DNA of 37,407 nt from the NCBI GenBank assembly GCA_015657535.1, contig JADHZB010000002.1, forward strand, positions 1 through 37,407, read 5' to 3'. This DNA is from Nephromyces sp. MM_2019. Lineage: Eukaryota > Apicomplexa > Aconoidasida > Nephromycida. The notes under the pieces were generated by a model. The model saw only the letters and a list, made by a program, of their open reading frames with translations, did no database searches and was not told the DNA's origin. Made by a program: the position numbers and the translations under genes. Each line of letters begins with the position of its first letter. The first letter of the stretch is position 1. This document shows positions 1 to 12,556 of this stretch, piece by piece.

Positions 1-3000
1 GCCTAATGATAGATGCAATATTTAAATTATTTATAAATTAATCTTACATATAGATACTTACATTGATAATCCTAGTAATATTCATCAAGTGCTCTAAAGC
101 AGAATTAAACAATACAATGTTGATGTGCGTTTTTGGATTATCTTCATTATATAATGCAATTATTTCTTGGACTCTTTCTTTAACTTCTTCAATGCTTTTT
201 ACCTTCTTGTAATAGAGTGGTATAAGGTTATCATCATCCTTACCTCCATTACTTTTCATCATAAAGTGGCTATAACTAGTAATTAGGATTGGAAAATAAC
301 AATTTCAATATAAAATTAAATACATTGAAATAGTTATATTTCAAATAAAACCCTTACATTGGGCAAGGTTGATTCATTTCAGCAAGCTGTTGTCCAAAAT
401 GTTTCACACATGTTTCATGACATATTTTATTAAAGACTGATTTATCTGACACTGAGCTTAATTTATCAGAAAATGTTCTAGTTGCTTCAGATGTCCATAA
501 TCCTACTAATTCGGATGGTTTTGATAATTCATTGAGATTGCATGAAAGTATTCCTTGAAATAAATGAGATAAATCTCTCATGTTGAAGATATAATGAAAG
601 CGACTTGGTGTTGGTAAAAAGGTTTTCTTAACTTTATTCCATAGGTCTATAGTTGCTCCTGTCAACTTTTCAATAACCGAAGAAAGCTATATATATTAAT
701 ATATATATATGAACTCTGGTTTATTGCTTAAAATCAAAATTTTTGACTCAAATACTTGATTAGCGATTGAAATATCTTGAGAAAAATTGGCTTTCATAAT
801 GGCACCATAAATTAAATCGATTGTTGATAGTGATGGATTTGTCATATTGAAGCAAAAAAACTTCGATTGCAGACGGGATGGAATTGAGTTTTTACCTGAC
901 CCAGGTCGTTTCATTGCTGCTACAAATTGTAAATCAATAATTGTTTTGAAATCTCCCCTGAAAATCATATGATCAAAGATGTATGTATGTTTACTAAGGG
1001 AACTTGAATTTTCATTTAGGGTTACAAAGTGAAAAAAATACAAACAATTTCCTTGTGAATGTATATTGCGTTTTGAATTTTTTTCTACTCTGTAATTACA
1101 CTATTTTCACAATATGTTTTCTAGCTGAAAAATTGTTGTAGTGATAAAAAAGTAAAAGTAACTTGGAACGTTTAGCTCTAATTTTTTACCTTCTATCTTT
1201 ATCAGTAAAATAGAATCCTGATTGCTCAATCAGTTGCCTACATAACTCCAATGTTGGTTGATCGCCCCATTTGTTTACTTCCGGCATAGATACGTCGTCA
1301 AAGAAAAATGTGAGCTTTGACCCATTTGGCGGGCAAAATATTTTAGCTAGGAAATTAAAGAGAGATCTTTCATGCTTAAGCTAATTTTTAAACTATTTCT
1401 AATACTAATAAAAACCTGATTTTCTTTCGAGTTCTAACTCTACACTTTGTTGCAAACTCAGAGGTGATGTTGAGAAGGAGAAATTTAAACGCTTAAATAG
1501 CATATCTGAAGATTCAATTTGTTTGCTATACATTAAAATCGATGATGTTTTGGCTGTCCCTGAATCTCCAACTACTAACACAGATTTAAATGAAGGTGGA
1601 GTTCGAGAAACTGGAGAATTTGCAATTATGTCAATAATATGCTTCACCCTGAATTAGATATTAGCTAAAATATGCTCAATTCGGTTAATAAAATAAATTT
1701 TACCTCATTGAATCTGTAGTAGGAATTAGAATCGAATTGAACTGTATAGGGATAGTCGGCACCCATGGTTCGGTCTTCCAAGACTCGAATTGCAATTTTT
1801 GTAAGTTTAATTTTAGGTCGAAGAGGTTCACACCAGATACAATGTTATTTCCCTTGTAATTTTTTTTTATAAAATGATCTAGTTTTGCTCTATCATCTGT
1901 ATCTAACAGACCACCACATCCCCAAACTATAGAATACAATAGTAATGTACGAAAATCATTTGGTGCAATTGGGGAGCTACTAGCTTTTTCCAAATTAATT
2001 GCCTCAATAAGTCCAGTAAAAAAGCTTAGTGTTTGGCTAACCAACATAACATCTGAGACTGGTAAAACTGGAGAAGTATGCTTTGATATAAATTGTAGTA
2101 TATTAGAGTCTCTAAACCATCTACAAATTCAAAAACCCCAATAATCACAATATTATAAAATAAAAAAGTCTACCAATCCTTACTCATCGAAATATGACGC
2201 CAGCGTAGACTTATTGACGCTCTTACTTCCTAGTTGCTTTTCAATCCAAGATTCAATCAATGGTTGCCAGCCTAAATCATTATTTGATAAGAAAATAATG
2301 CCGGCACGACTAACTGTTGCAGGTGATGCATTATTTAGGTTTTCAACTTCTAATATAATCCTGTATATTTTCATTTTAGGGATCACATTTTGTTGCTCGA
2401 TTTGCATAGAAAATGTTATAATCTACCTAGTGTTATCAGTCATGGCAATACGGTCATTGTTAGCTAGTGTTAAGATCTTGTTATCATCAAGCACTGTATT
2501 CATGTTTTCAATCCACAATGAATCAACTGGGCCATCCAATACAATCCACACATTGTATTTTAGGGATTTGTTATTATATTTTGCCCAAATAGAAGCAAAT
2601 ATTCCATTTGTCCATTCTTCAGATATAGGATCTTTAACTCCATACATCTAAACAATTAAAGTTGTTTAATTGAGCCACTCCTTCCAGTGTTAAAACTAAC
2701 CTGTTCTGATGTAATTGCTTTAGGATTCATAATAACACTTCGCGTTGTCGTGCCTAATTTTGATAAAGCGCTTGAAAGGATCTCCATAATTGCAGATTTT
2801 CCAGTACAAGTTGGCCCAACAAACATTATTCCGTGTCTAACTAATGAAATCTAATTTAAAAAGCCTTATTATTTCTTATTCTGAGTCAGTTTTTGGTAAA
2901 CAAGAAAATCACCTCATAAAATTGCAAAGCTTTCTTAATCCATGTATCACATAAGCTCATCCCACGTTCTTTTAACTCTTCTCTAATAGCCTTTTCGATG

Positions 3001-6000
3001 TTATAACTTTTTGATTTACCTGTATCATTCGTCTGCTGGAATAAGTCTTTAAGGAGTGCTAAGAAAAGAGGTACGTCATCTGATACTAAAGCTGATAGAT
3101 TAGCATCTTTGATAGCCCTAGGATTTATTGAATATGTTGGAAATGAATTGAAAAAGAAAATAGTATTGGATATGGATTAATACTTCATAAGGACAGTAGC
3201 TTCATCATTATCTGTTTGTGCTCTCAATGTCATACCAGCTCGCTTCAATACCGATAGTATATTTCTGAGCCCAAAATCATAATGTTTTTGACTTGATAAT
3301 TGCCCTTTGCATAAATCATATAAAATCTTGAATTTTCGGGAAAGTTTTTCCACATCTGAGAATCCCATTGATGCTAATTTTACCTATGAAAAAATTGTCT
3401 AAAAATAATTTCCAACTACTCAAAGTCAGATCTTTATTAAGGTCAATTGGGAAAAATCTTAAATGAAATTTTTATTTTGGTAGTTTAATTTCAATCCATT
3501 TATTTCCTATTAGTTTAGTTAGATACCTCAAGTATCTATAGACTTTACTTATAGGTGTTGCTTATATTATGGCTAATATAGTACCTTAATAATGAATTGT
3601 GCATCAGGGAGCATCATGGATACATTTCGAAACATAACTTTCAGGTTTTCTGGTAGCTCTTGTCTTCCAGCATATCCCGGATTCATTGTTATAAAATATG
3701 CACAAGTGGGATCGATTTTAATTGGTTCAACTTCACCAGGGAATAAAAATTTTTGTAATCCTTGCTTTTTTGCTTGTGTTATTGATTCGACCTTTACAAA
3801 TTAAAAATTCATTTGTTAACCTTAATTTGTTCCTTAAATCAGAGGTAGCTACAAGTACTTAACCTGTGTAGCAACCACTGAAAGTACTTCGAGGTCTATT
3901 CTGTTGAACTCATCAAAGCAGCCCCAAAGACCACTCTGGCATATTCCTTTGAAGATTTTTGCCATATCTTTATATCTATGCTGGTTTGAACAATTTGTTA
4001 CCACCACATATTTTCCAATCATCCTGCCCAAATCTTTTACTGTTTCGGTTTTACCAGTACCAGCAGGTCCAGCAGGTGCACCACCATAGCACATACCCAA
4101 GGCTTGTGTACATGCTAAATAGCACCTAATAGTCAGTAGGAATTTTCCATTTGTACGATAGTAAAATTCATAAAAGAGTTAAAATACCTATTGGTTAAAG
4201 GAGATATAACAAGCCTTTCTTTAACACCAAGGTACTCATAAGCATAATCTAGCTCAACATCTAAGACCATTAAGATTGCATCATCCTTGTCTGATCTCCA
4301 ATACATTCGTGGTTCCCGCATCCAATCAAAATCATATGTAGACTTAATTTGGTTGCTCTTAGCCTTTTTGCAAAGGTAGCTGAAAACATCTCTCTGAACA
4401 CAAAATTTATTATCCAACTATTGAAAATCGAATAATAAACTTATTCATACTTGATGTATATGTGTTGTGACAAGTGTCTCATATTTTGTTCTGTTAAGTT
4501 TCGTTTCTAAATCTGTAAGGCAAGTAGCTATGAGCTCTTCAAGAATTTTGTCAAATTTCTTTTTTGTTTCATTCATTTTTGTTTTGTTGTTATGCTTTAC
4601 TAAGCTCTCAATAGCATCATGTGAATCAGAAGTCCAAAGTAGTTGTAAACCTAGTAGAGCAACCTGATTTATAAAGCTACTATGTCATATGTTGCTAATA
4701 ATGGCTTCGTTTTATACTTGTGCTATATGACGATCACAAAATTCTCGCAAAGTCATGTCTATGTGGATAAATGCTGTGTCTCCTGCTGCATCCTTACATA
4801 GCTTTCGTATTGACTTTTTCATTTCTTTCTCTAAGGCTATGAGCCAATCTTCAATAGAGCCTTCAGGCTTGATCGCTTGTGAAAGTTGTACTTCTTCACA
4901 ATCTTTGGAGTCATCGAATTTAATTTTAGTGATTTTGGATTGGGATTCATTATCGAACTCCACCTTTTCGAAATAAAAAAAAAATGAATTATTGTTGTTT
5001 CAGTGTTACAAAAACAATAAATTTTACTTTGGAAATCGAGTCAAACAAATTTTCTGAATAATCTTGTAACGAATGTGGATCAGAAGTTGAAAGAACTCTT
5101 AAAAGGACGGTATCAGAAATGAAATAAAACCTCGGAAATTTTCTTTTTTTTCCCTCAAGGTAAAATTCTAATGATTTCTGGCAACTTTCTAGACCGGTTT
5201 GTAGCACAGGTAGTAATTGCTTTATCATATCCAATTGGCAGCAGTCAATTACTGCTTTAGTGTCTGCAGCTGTAGCCATAATCCTTGTCTGTGGGAGATT
5301 GAAGTGGTTTATCAAAAAAGTGTTTAATCTGCCATATCTAACATACCCAATGCCTATCAATTTGTTGAAATTGCTTAGCCTTGACAGGCATTTGGGCGGC
5401 AATGTCTCCAGAAGTAAATAGATTTTCCATAGAAATCCATAGCATTTGTACCTTGATCCAGCAATCTAGTGTATCTGAGTAAAATTTCAAACCGATAGAC
5501 TTTTCCTCTTATAATAAAAAAGTCAAATTACCTGATATATCTGAAAGCTGTGCCAACAAGTTTGTGACTTTTTGCTTAAATGGGGCAACATGCTTCATTG
5601 TATTTATTGTGTTTAACACAATTTGAGTCTCTTCTAGCATTTCTTGTATTTCAGAGACCTTTGATCCTTGTAACACACAATAGTAGTTTCTGTTAAGTAC
5701 AAAAAAGAGTTTGTTGAGTGTCTCATATATTGAGTACAAAGAGCTTGATTAAGATTTGTTAATGGCAACCTGTTTTTCCAAGTGCTAAACTCGAAATGTA
5801 ATGCATTCCAGGTGCTCGAAATATCATTTAGCTTTTCTTCTATTGCTAATTGCTTATCCGCTGAATTGCAAATCTCAAAAATAGCATCCTATGCAAGGAT
5901 TTGTGTAATTGTTAATTTGTTTAAGGTATTTATAATAAATCCATTGAATGTTTAACAAATTACTCTGTGGCTTAAAATGTCGGCTTTAAGAATAGTTTGG

Positions 6001-9000
6001 AGGGTTAATTGTGGGCTTGCTAAGTTAAATGCTGTGTCTAATATAGATTGAATTTCAAGCCAATGCCTTTGCATTATTGATTTTTTTGACATTTCTTCTA
6101 ACATGGGGAGTACCTAAAAATTTTCCTTATGAGTTCAATAAGATTTTAAATTAAATTTACTTGCACAACTTACATCTATAAAGTCATTTATCTTGGCTTT
6201 GAGTTCTTTATATGCTTCCCATCCCAAAATTTCATTTGGTAATTTCTTACAACTAAGACTAAATTGCTGAGTCTTTGTGGTCATTTCAGGTATTTTAGAA
6301 GCAACAGCTTCCCACTTTAAATTCTCCCATTCACTCTTAGTGTCCAGGAACTAAGAATATATAATTCTAAAAATCTTGATGTAATAAACTAGCTACTACT
6401 GTCTACGCACTTGAACATGTAATTCATATAGCTTTGATAAAAATTTTATTTCTTGTTCTGTCTGGACCAGTTTTGGGAAATTTTGTTTAGGTAAACCAAA
6501 AAGTTCTTCCCCTGCCGATAAAATCATCAACTTCCTATTTCTAATCTCACATTCATCTTGGAACCTTTTCACTCTTTGTAACACTTTTCTATAAAGATGC
6601 TCGTAAAATAACATAGTTTACATTTACGTTTCTAGCGTAGTATCATTTAGGTATTACTGTGGGCTAAGATTATCGGACATAGGCCCATTCGTTTCATATT
6701 CATATCTGAATTGCTCCTCTTCCATTTTAAGTTGTTGAATGTTAGCAATGAGTTGATTATGGAATTCTGTCTGTTTGGTATCTAGGTCATGTCGGGTTTT
6801 TAAGGACTGTTTAGATGTATAAATAACTTGTATTCAAATTAAAGCCCAGTCCTGGCATTAAATTGCTTACCTTGTCAATGATTAATTTCCAGCTGCTATG
6901 CATAATTGATTTTTGATCCAGTTCCTCTTTTTCCAAAGTAGATGAAAAATTCTTAGAATACATCTCTAGTAGATTGTACATTTTATTGATCGGCTCGATT
7001 TCATACTCAATTTCTAGTAATTTTAATAATTAAGTATTAAGTTTTCGCTTAAATAAAAAGACTCAGTTATCAGAATACAAAAGAAATATTACATATTTAC
7101 CAGAATCCTTCTGCCATACCCATGCAGTTGCATCCATTATTTTTTTCAAGGATTCAATGTCCCTTATTTCTTTATCAAAAAGATTTAAGTATTTCTTCAA
7201 CATTTCATTAAATTCATCTAGCTTAGTTTTAGCTTTTTCATGTAGCAGCTCAGAGTACAAAGAAGTCCATTGTGCACAATACACCTTAATCTGACATTTA
7301 TATAATTGAAATTATCTAAGATTTTATTATCTTAATACTTATACAAGATAAAATTGACAAATTTTACCTGGTTGTTCAAGCTTTTACAATTTACAACTAC
7401 GCTATCAGTGATTTTTTGCTTGATTGGAAGAGTGTCGATGGATTCTTCAAGACAAAATATAGATTTTAGTTCTCTCTCGAAATCTTCTACTGTTGGATTC
7501 TTCTCGGTGAATGAGTTGCCTACTTCCTTTAAGGGACGTTGCCATAATCTGCTATAATTCTTTGGAAACAAAATGATATGTAATTACAATTTGGAAATTG
7601 ACTCGATACAAATTTATCTTACATCATAAATCTTCAAGTGCTCACTCAAGTGGGAATCTATTCTGTTTCCAGCCCAAGAGCATAATAGGATGGCTCTCAG
7701 GACTTGTTTTTCTGACCTCATATTAATTACATAATCCCCATTGACTGGTTTAGTGTTAGGCTCCACGGAGCTCAAAGGATTGAGCTTTTCTAAATAAGAG
7801 TCTTTCGAAGATAGAGTGTCTAAGTTATGAAGAATTGAGTTATCCAGAGCTTCATTGTCCTCATTAATACTCAACAATGCCTTCGAATCAAATCCCATAA
7901 GATTAGACCTTAAATACCAACTAGCTCTTTTATCTTGATCTGCAGTCTCATTGCTATTACTAACTAAAAAATTAGAAACTCTATGAAGATTAAAGTTCCA
8001 GTGTTGAATTTCTTCAATTTTCTCAAGGAGAGTATTCACTACTTTTGAGATACTTTGCTTTATATCTAGTCCACTTGGTGTGAAAATTAGTTTCCCTTCT
8101 ACGTAACTCAATTCGAGTGTCAGTGAAGGTTGTGTGGGCTCTAAAAACAGCAAATGCATTTCAATTTATAAAGGTTGTATCATTTTAATTTGAATTCTCA
8201 CTTTTAGAAAGAAAAGCACTTTGCGTCCAAAAATGATATAGACTTATGAGTGATGCAGACGCTGAATTAATTAATGATTGATTGTAGAGTTGAAAGTAGT
8301 GTCTTTTAGTCTTGATTAATTCATTTATCATCTTATGCTAGGAATTAAACAACATTTTAACTAAAAACTAGAATGTTTTAGGTCATAACTAGGTTTGGGT
8401 TACATTCTTTTCATGCGTTTCTTTGTTTTTGATTGCGATAAAAATTAGGCTATCTATCTCCCTTTCTATTTCAATTCCCTTTTGGTTCCAAAGTGATAAA
8501 AATTCTTTGAGTAATTCCTGGTGTTCGCTTACTATCTTATTCAAACTAATAGGTGACTTAAATTTATTCTCGAACAAGATTGACGACTTGGAAACGAACT
8601 TAAAACAAATTTGAAATTCGTAAAAAGGAAAATTTCATTGATAAAAGTTACGTTACATTCATGCTAACCGAAAGATCCTCTTCAATCCTTTCGACAGTAT
8701 CTCTTAAATTTTTTACTTTCTCTTCCAAGCTGACATACTTTTGCTTTGTTTCACTTATAAATGATGGAACATGAATGTTATCCCAGTCTATATTTATGCC
8801 AGTTTTTAAAAATGATTCAAATTCTTCAAAAAGGGGTTCGATATATCTTTTACAAGCGCTCTTTATTGAACTTTTAAGTTTAAAGTAACTCTTAGGAAAA
8901 AATAAACCAAGTTTATAATAGTTTGAATTTGAATAAAAAATATATGTATATTTACATCCATAGTTTGTTCCAATAAGTTATAGTTTGCTTTTAATGTATT

Positions 9001-11932
9001 ATTATTCAACAAGAGAGCCTCAAGGCCAATAGGTAATGATCCTAGTAGCTTTTGCATCCTTTTCGCCTCCACTACTATGCTATTAATACTGGTTGGGAAA
9101 TTTATCCGAAAGTTGTCCTTTTCGGAATTGCTTTTTATGACAAGATCTTTCTTTTCATAAAAATGATCTCGTATAAGGGATTTCCATTTTTCATAAACTT
9201 CATCCTCATATGCTTTAATTTGAGTAATAAACTATTGAAACATTTTATAAATATTAACTGAAACAAAGTCCCTTTAGTAGTGAGCTCACCTTATTATATC
9301 TTATCTCAATCTTGGTCATTTCTTTAGGATTCACCTCATGCTGACTAATTATTGACCAAGGAACCTGTGTTTTATTTTATATTTGATCTTGGTTAGCAGA
9401 GGTTAAGAACAAATAAACAATTTTACTTCAATTTTTTTGTTGATATCTCTAATCCATGAAATTTTTCCGCTTAACCCCGAACAGTGATCTGAGACTTGTG
9501 GGGAGTCTTTGTTTTGTTCAAAGTAGTTATGGAGCTGAATTACACAAAATTTTGTTATTGCTATCCTTTAACATAAATATAAATGCTCACTGTAATTAGC
9601 CTCTGGTGAAATTTTCTACCTAATATTGCAATAATCTTGTCCCAGTAAACACGTTCAAAGGTAAAATGAGACTTGAAAAAGTCAAATATTTTAAATAACG
9701 TGTCTAATGAATCTAGCTTTTCAAATTTCTACGAGAGAGGAATTTTAAAAATGTATCAAAGTTATTTTCAATTTTATTCAATACTTCAATTATTATTTCT
9801 TCAACTTTGCGCTTTGTTTGTAACAAGTTAATTCTGAATTCTACAAAATCCCTGTCAAATCGACTTCTAGTGAAATTTAGAAGGTCATGGTTCTTTGTCT
9901 TCAACTCTTGTACCATTATCTACATATTGAAATAAACTTTCATTGTTATTGGATAGACTGGCTTTAATAGCTAATCTATATACCTCAAACTCCTGTCCAA
10001 CCTCTTCGAGGCCATCAATAGAAAAACCGAACAATTTTTGCAAGTCATTTATCATTTTAAACTGAACAATACCAGAATTTATATATTTTTTTTAATTAAG
10101 TGTATTTCCTACCATTGTTTCAAGTTTATCTAGTCTCCGCTTAAAAAATTTAATTTTAGTCTTTATGGTCTCATTGATATATGTAGACTCAACCAAACCC
10201 ATTTTGTCATGGCATTCTTGAAAAAGTGAATCAATTAAAGCACTAAATAGAAGACAAAGTCTTTGAGATGTTTGAATTCCATCAATTAAATTTGAAGGCT
10301 TAGCTTCAAACAATGATTCTAGACTATCATCGGAATTTATAAAAGTTTTACACTTGAATATTATCTATAAAAATGTAAATTAAATATTGAAAACAATCTT
10401 GAGATATGTAAATCTGACTTAAATTACCTGATTAATTATAACATCCAAAAATTTCAATAGTCTCTTATCTGAATTGCTAAAATGATCTATAGAAAATGTC
10501 ATTTGGAGCGTTTGGATAAGAATAGGTAGACCATTAGTGATGTCTGCTGGGCCACCTGAAGTAATTAATAATGGATATTTAAACCAATTATATAATTTTT
10601 ATAAAAGGTCTGACGAACCCTGATATAGAGGCTCGAGAAATTTCTGTAAAACTTCTAAATATTTGAACAATTGCTCTTCATCTTGCTCAGCCTTACTTAT
10701 CGAACTTAATATAGATGCGTATTTTGGATGTATTGCGTTAACTCTTTCAATAAGCTTAGCTGGTATCAACTCTGGGTTTTTCTATGATTAAATTGAAATT
10801 TGGGGCTTCTAGATTTGCAATTAAAAAAGACTCTACTTACTTTCAGTACTGTCTCTACTACTTTTAGTGACTTAATTAAGTCGGGGTCCTCTACTCGGCT
10901 GCGTAACTCATGGGCCTTACCATTTTTATAGTTGATAAAATCAGCCTAACGTCGTTTTTAGTTTTATTTACTGCTATTTTGAATGGATATTAAGCTTCAC
11001 CTCTAGCTCTGTCAATCCTAAGCATTTTTCCACACTTTTTGACAGTTCATTACTAGAATCTTCAACTTCTTCGATGATTTTTAAGACTTCTTCAAAGTAG
11101 GCCTCAGGTAAATTTTTGATATGGGTGTCAGTGAAGCTATAAGGAGTTAGAGGCTCTCTGTATTATTAGATAGTTAGACTATCACCTCAATAAATCAATG
11201 AAATATAGTTTTTATATCTAACCTTTCTGATTTCCAAGTCTTAAGACCTTCGGACAGTGTGTTTAAAATCAATTTTAGGGTACTCTCTTGTTCTTTTTTT
11301 GTTTCTTTGGTTGTTTGTCTATGATAGTATAATATTTTGCAAAATTTAGATCCAATGTTGGACAGTAGTGTTGAAACTTGATTTTAAAGCAAATTTTTAC
11401 TACTTAATAATTAACTTACATATTATTTTTCACCTCATTCAAAATTATAGGCAAAAATAATTTTGTTGAACTTTCTCGAAAAAAATCAATAAACTTAATA
11501 GGAACTTGAAAAACTAATAGGCTGTTGTCATATGACTGATTTAAGTCAATTGGTACTTTTCGCTCAACAGTCCTCAGTAAGATTAAAGCATTTTTTGGTA
11601 ATTCAGATTCCAGTTCATTTTTATCATCTGAAATTGATAACAAGTTCAACTATACACTGTTACTTTTGATTATTAACTTTACCTTTAAAGCAAACTATCT
11701 GTTTATCAGAAATTCCGAGAGATTTCAATTGGGAAGTAAAGTCAACCAAGTCAAAACAAAAAACAAAAAAGGATTCAGTATGACCCTGTAAAAAGGATAA
11801 TAGTTTAGATTGGTTCAAGCTTTCTTTTGCTACGCTTGTTATAGAGCGAATATCTGATTCTTCAAATGCCGAAGCAAAATGAGAAAGTATCCAGGTAAAC
11901 CTTGGTGATGAAAAGTTGTTACTATTAGACAT
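1..11932 (-). CDS. Axonemal outer-arm dynein heavy chain (DNAH5/DNAH8-like class), 5' two thirds, truncated at window edge
   Basis: This is a microtubule motor subunit of the outer dynein arm, powering flagellar beating. The start ATG is at 11930-11932 and the gene is split by dozens of short introns. In protein order I see: the N-terminal tail (11.9-8.2 kb); the tail/linker boundary (7614-8159, with an LTLELSY...F.PS pattern); the linker, with FPRFYFISD near 5.1 kb; AAA1 (4417-3600), with Walker [11 protein letters not shown], Walker B CFDEFNRI and [19 protein letters not shown]2, with Walker [10 protein letters not shown] near 2.8 kb and Walker [10 protein letters not shown] plus [17 protein letters not shown] near 2.5 kb; and AAA3, with GDSGTAKT near 1.57 kb, [19 protein letters not shown] near 1.27 kb and [20 protein letters not shown] near 0.6 kb. 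AAA4 is just beginning at 62-262. An intron (3-61, GTAAGT...TTAG on the minus strand) crosses the left edge. AAA4-6, the stalk and the microtubule-binding domain are outside. The AAA1 and AAA3 wording fits the outer-arm gamma/DNAH5-8 class better than inner-arm or cytoplasmic chains; that subclass call is from memory. Confidence 0.95.
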
Positions 11933-12556
11933 TTTAAATTATCAATTAACAAGTTTTTAAGGCATTTGATATACTAGAAACTAAGCGCTCTGTGCTGGTG
12001 GGACTATATATTGATGTTACAAGATTTCAAATTTAGTAAGGCAAAACCTTTAAGTAGCATATTTTTTGGATTTAAAAACATTTATCATCCCTGAATTTAT
12101 AGTTGAAATTCAAAATAAAATTGAGATCATCTTTCTAAAATTTAGTTATATTAGAATAGACTAATTTTCAGTAGGCCTTGAGATATATTGTGACGTGACT
12201 TTTTTTCCTAACCCACTAATTTAAAATTAGGTACAACTCTTTATTTTAATTTTAGATAAATCAAAGTATTACACTAGAAGTCAGCCTAGAAATAAACTTA
12301 CGATTTACTTTTCAAAATATTTACATGTCAGATCTAATAAGTTTAGATGCACTTTGTGCTCTTTACGTTCCAGAAAAAAATTCGGCAAGCTAGATAACTA
12401 TGATTTATTGGAGTTTAACACTCTTTCTATTGGTAGTGACTAAACATTTTCTATCTTTGAAAAAAATTCAAGAAGCTTTATAAGCTAGAAACTCAAATGT
12501 TATTCCATCAAAAGATAAAGCGTTGATAGTATTTTATTAAGGAACATGGTATTTGA
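11933..12556. other. Intergenic gap between dynein 5' end and C2-like gene 3' end
   Basis: This is AT-rich sequence with stops in all frames and no recognisable gene or RNA. It must hold the dynein promoter (right of 11932) and the 3' end of the C2-like gene. No clear motif is seen. Confidence 0.6.
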
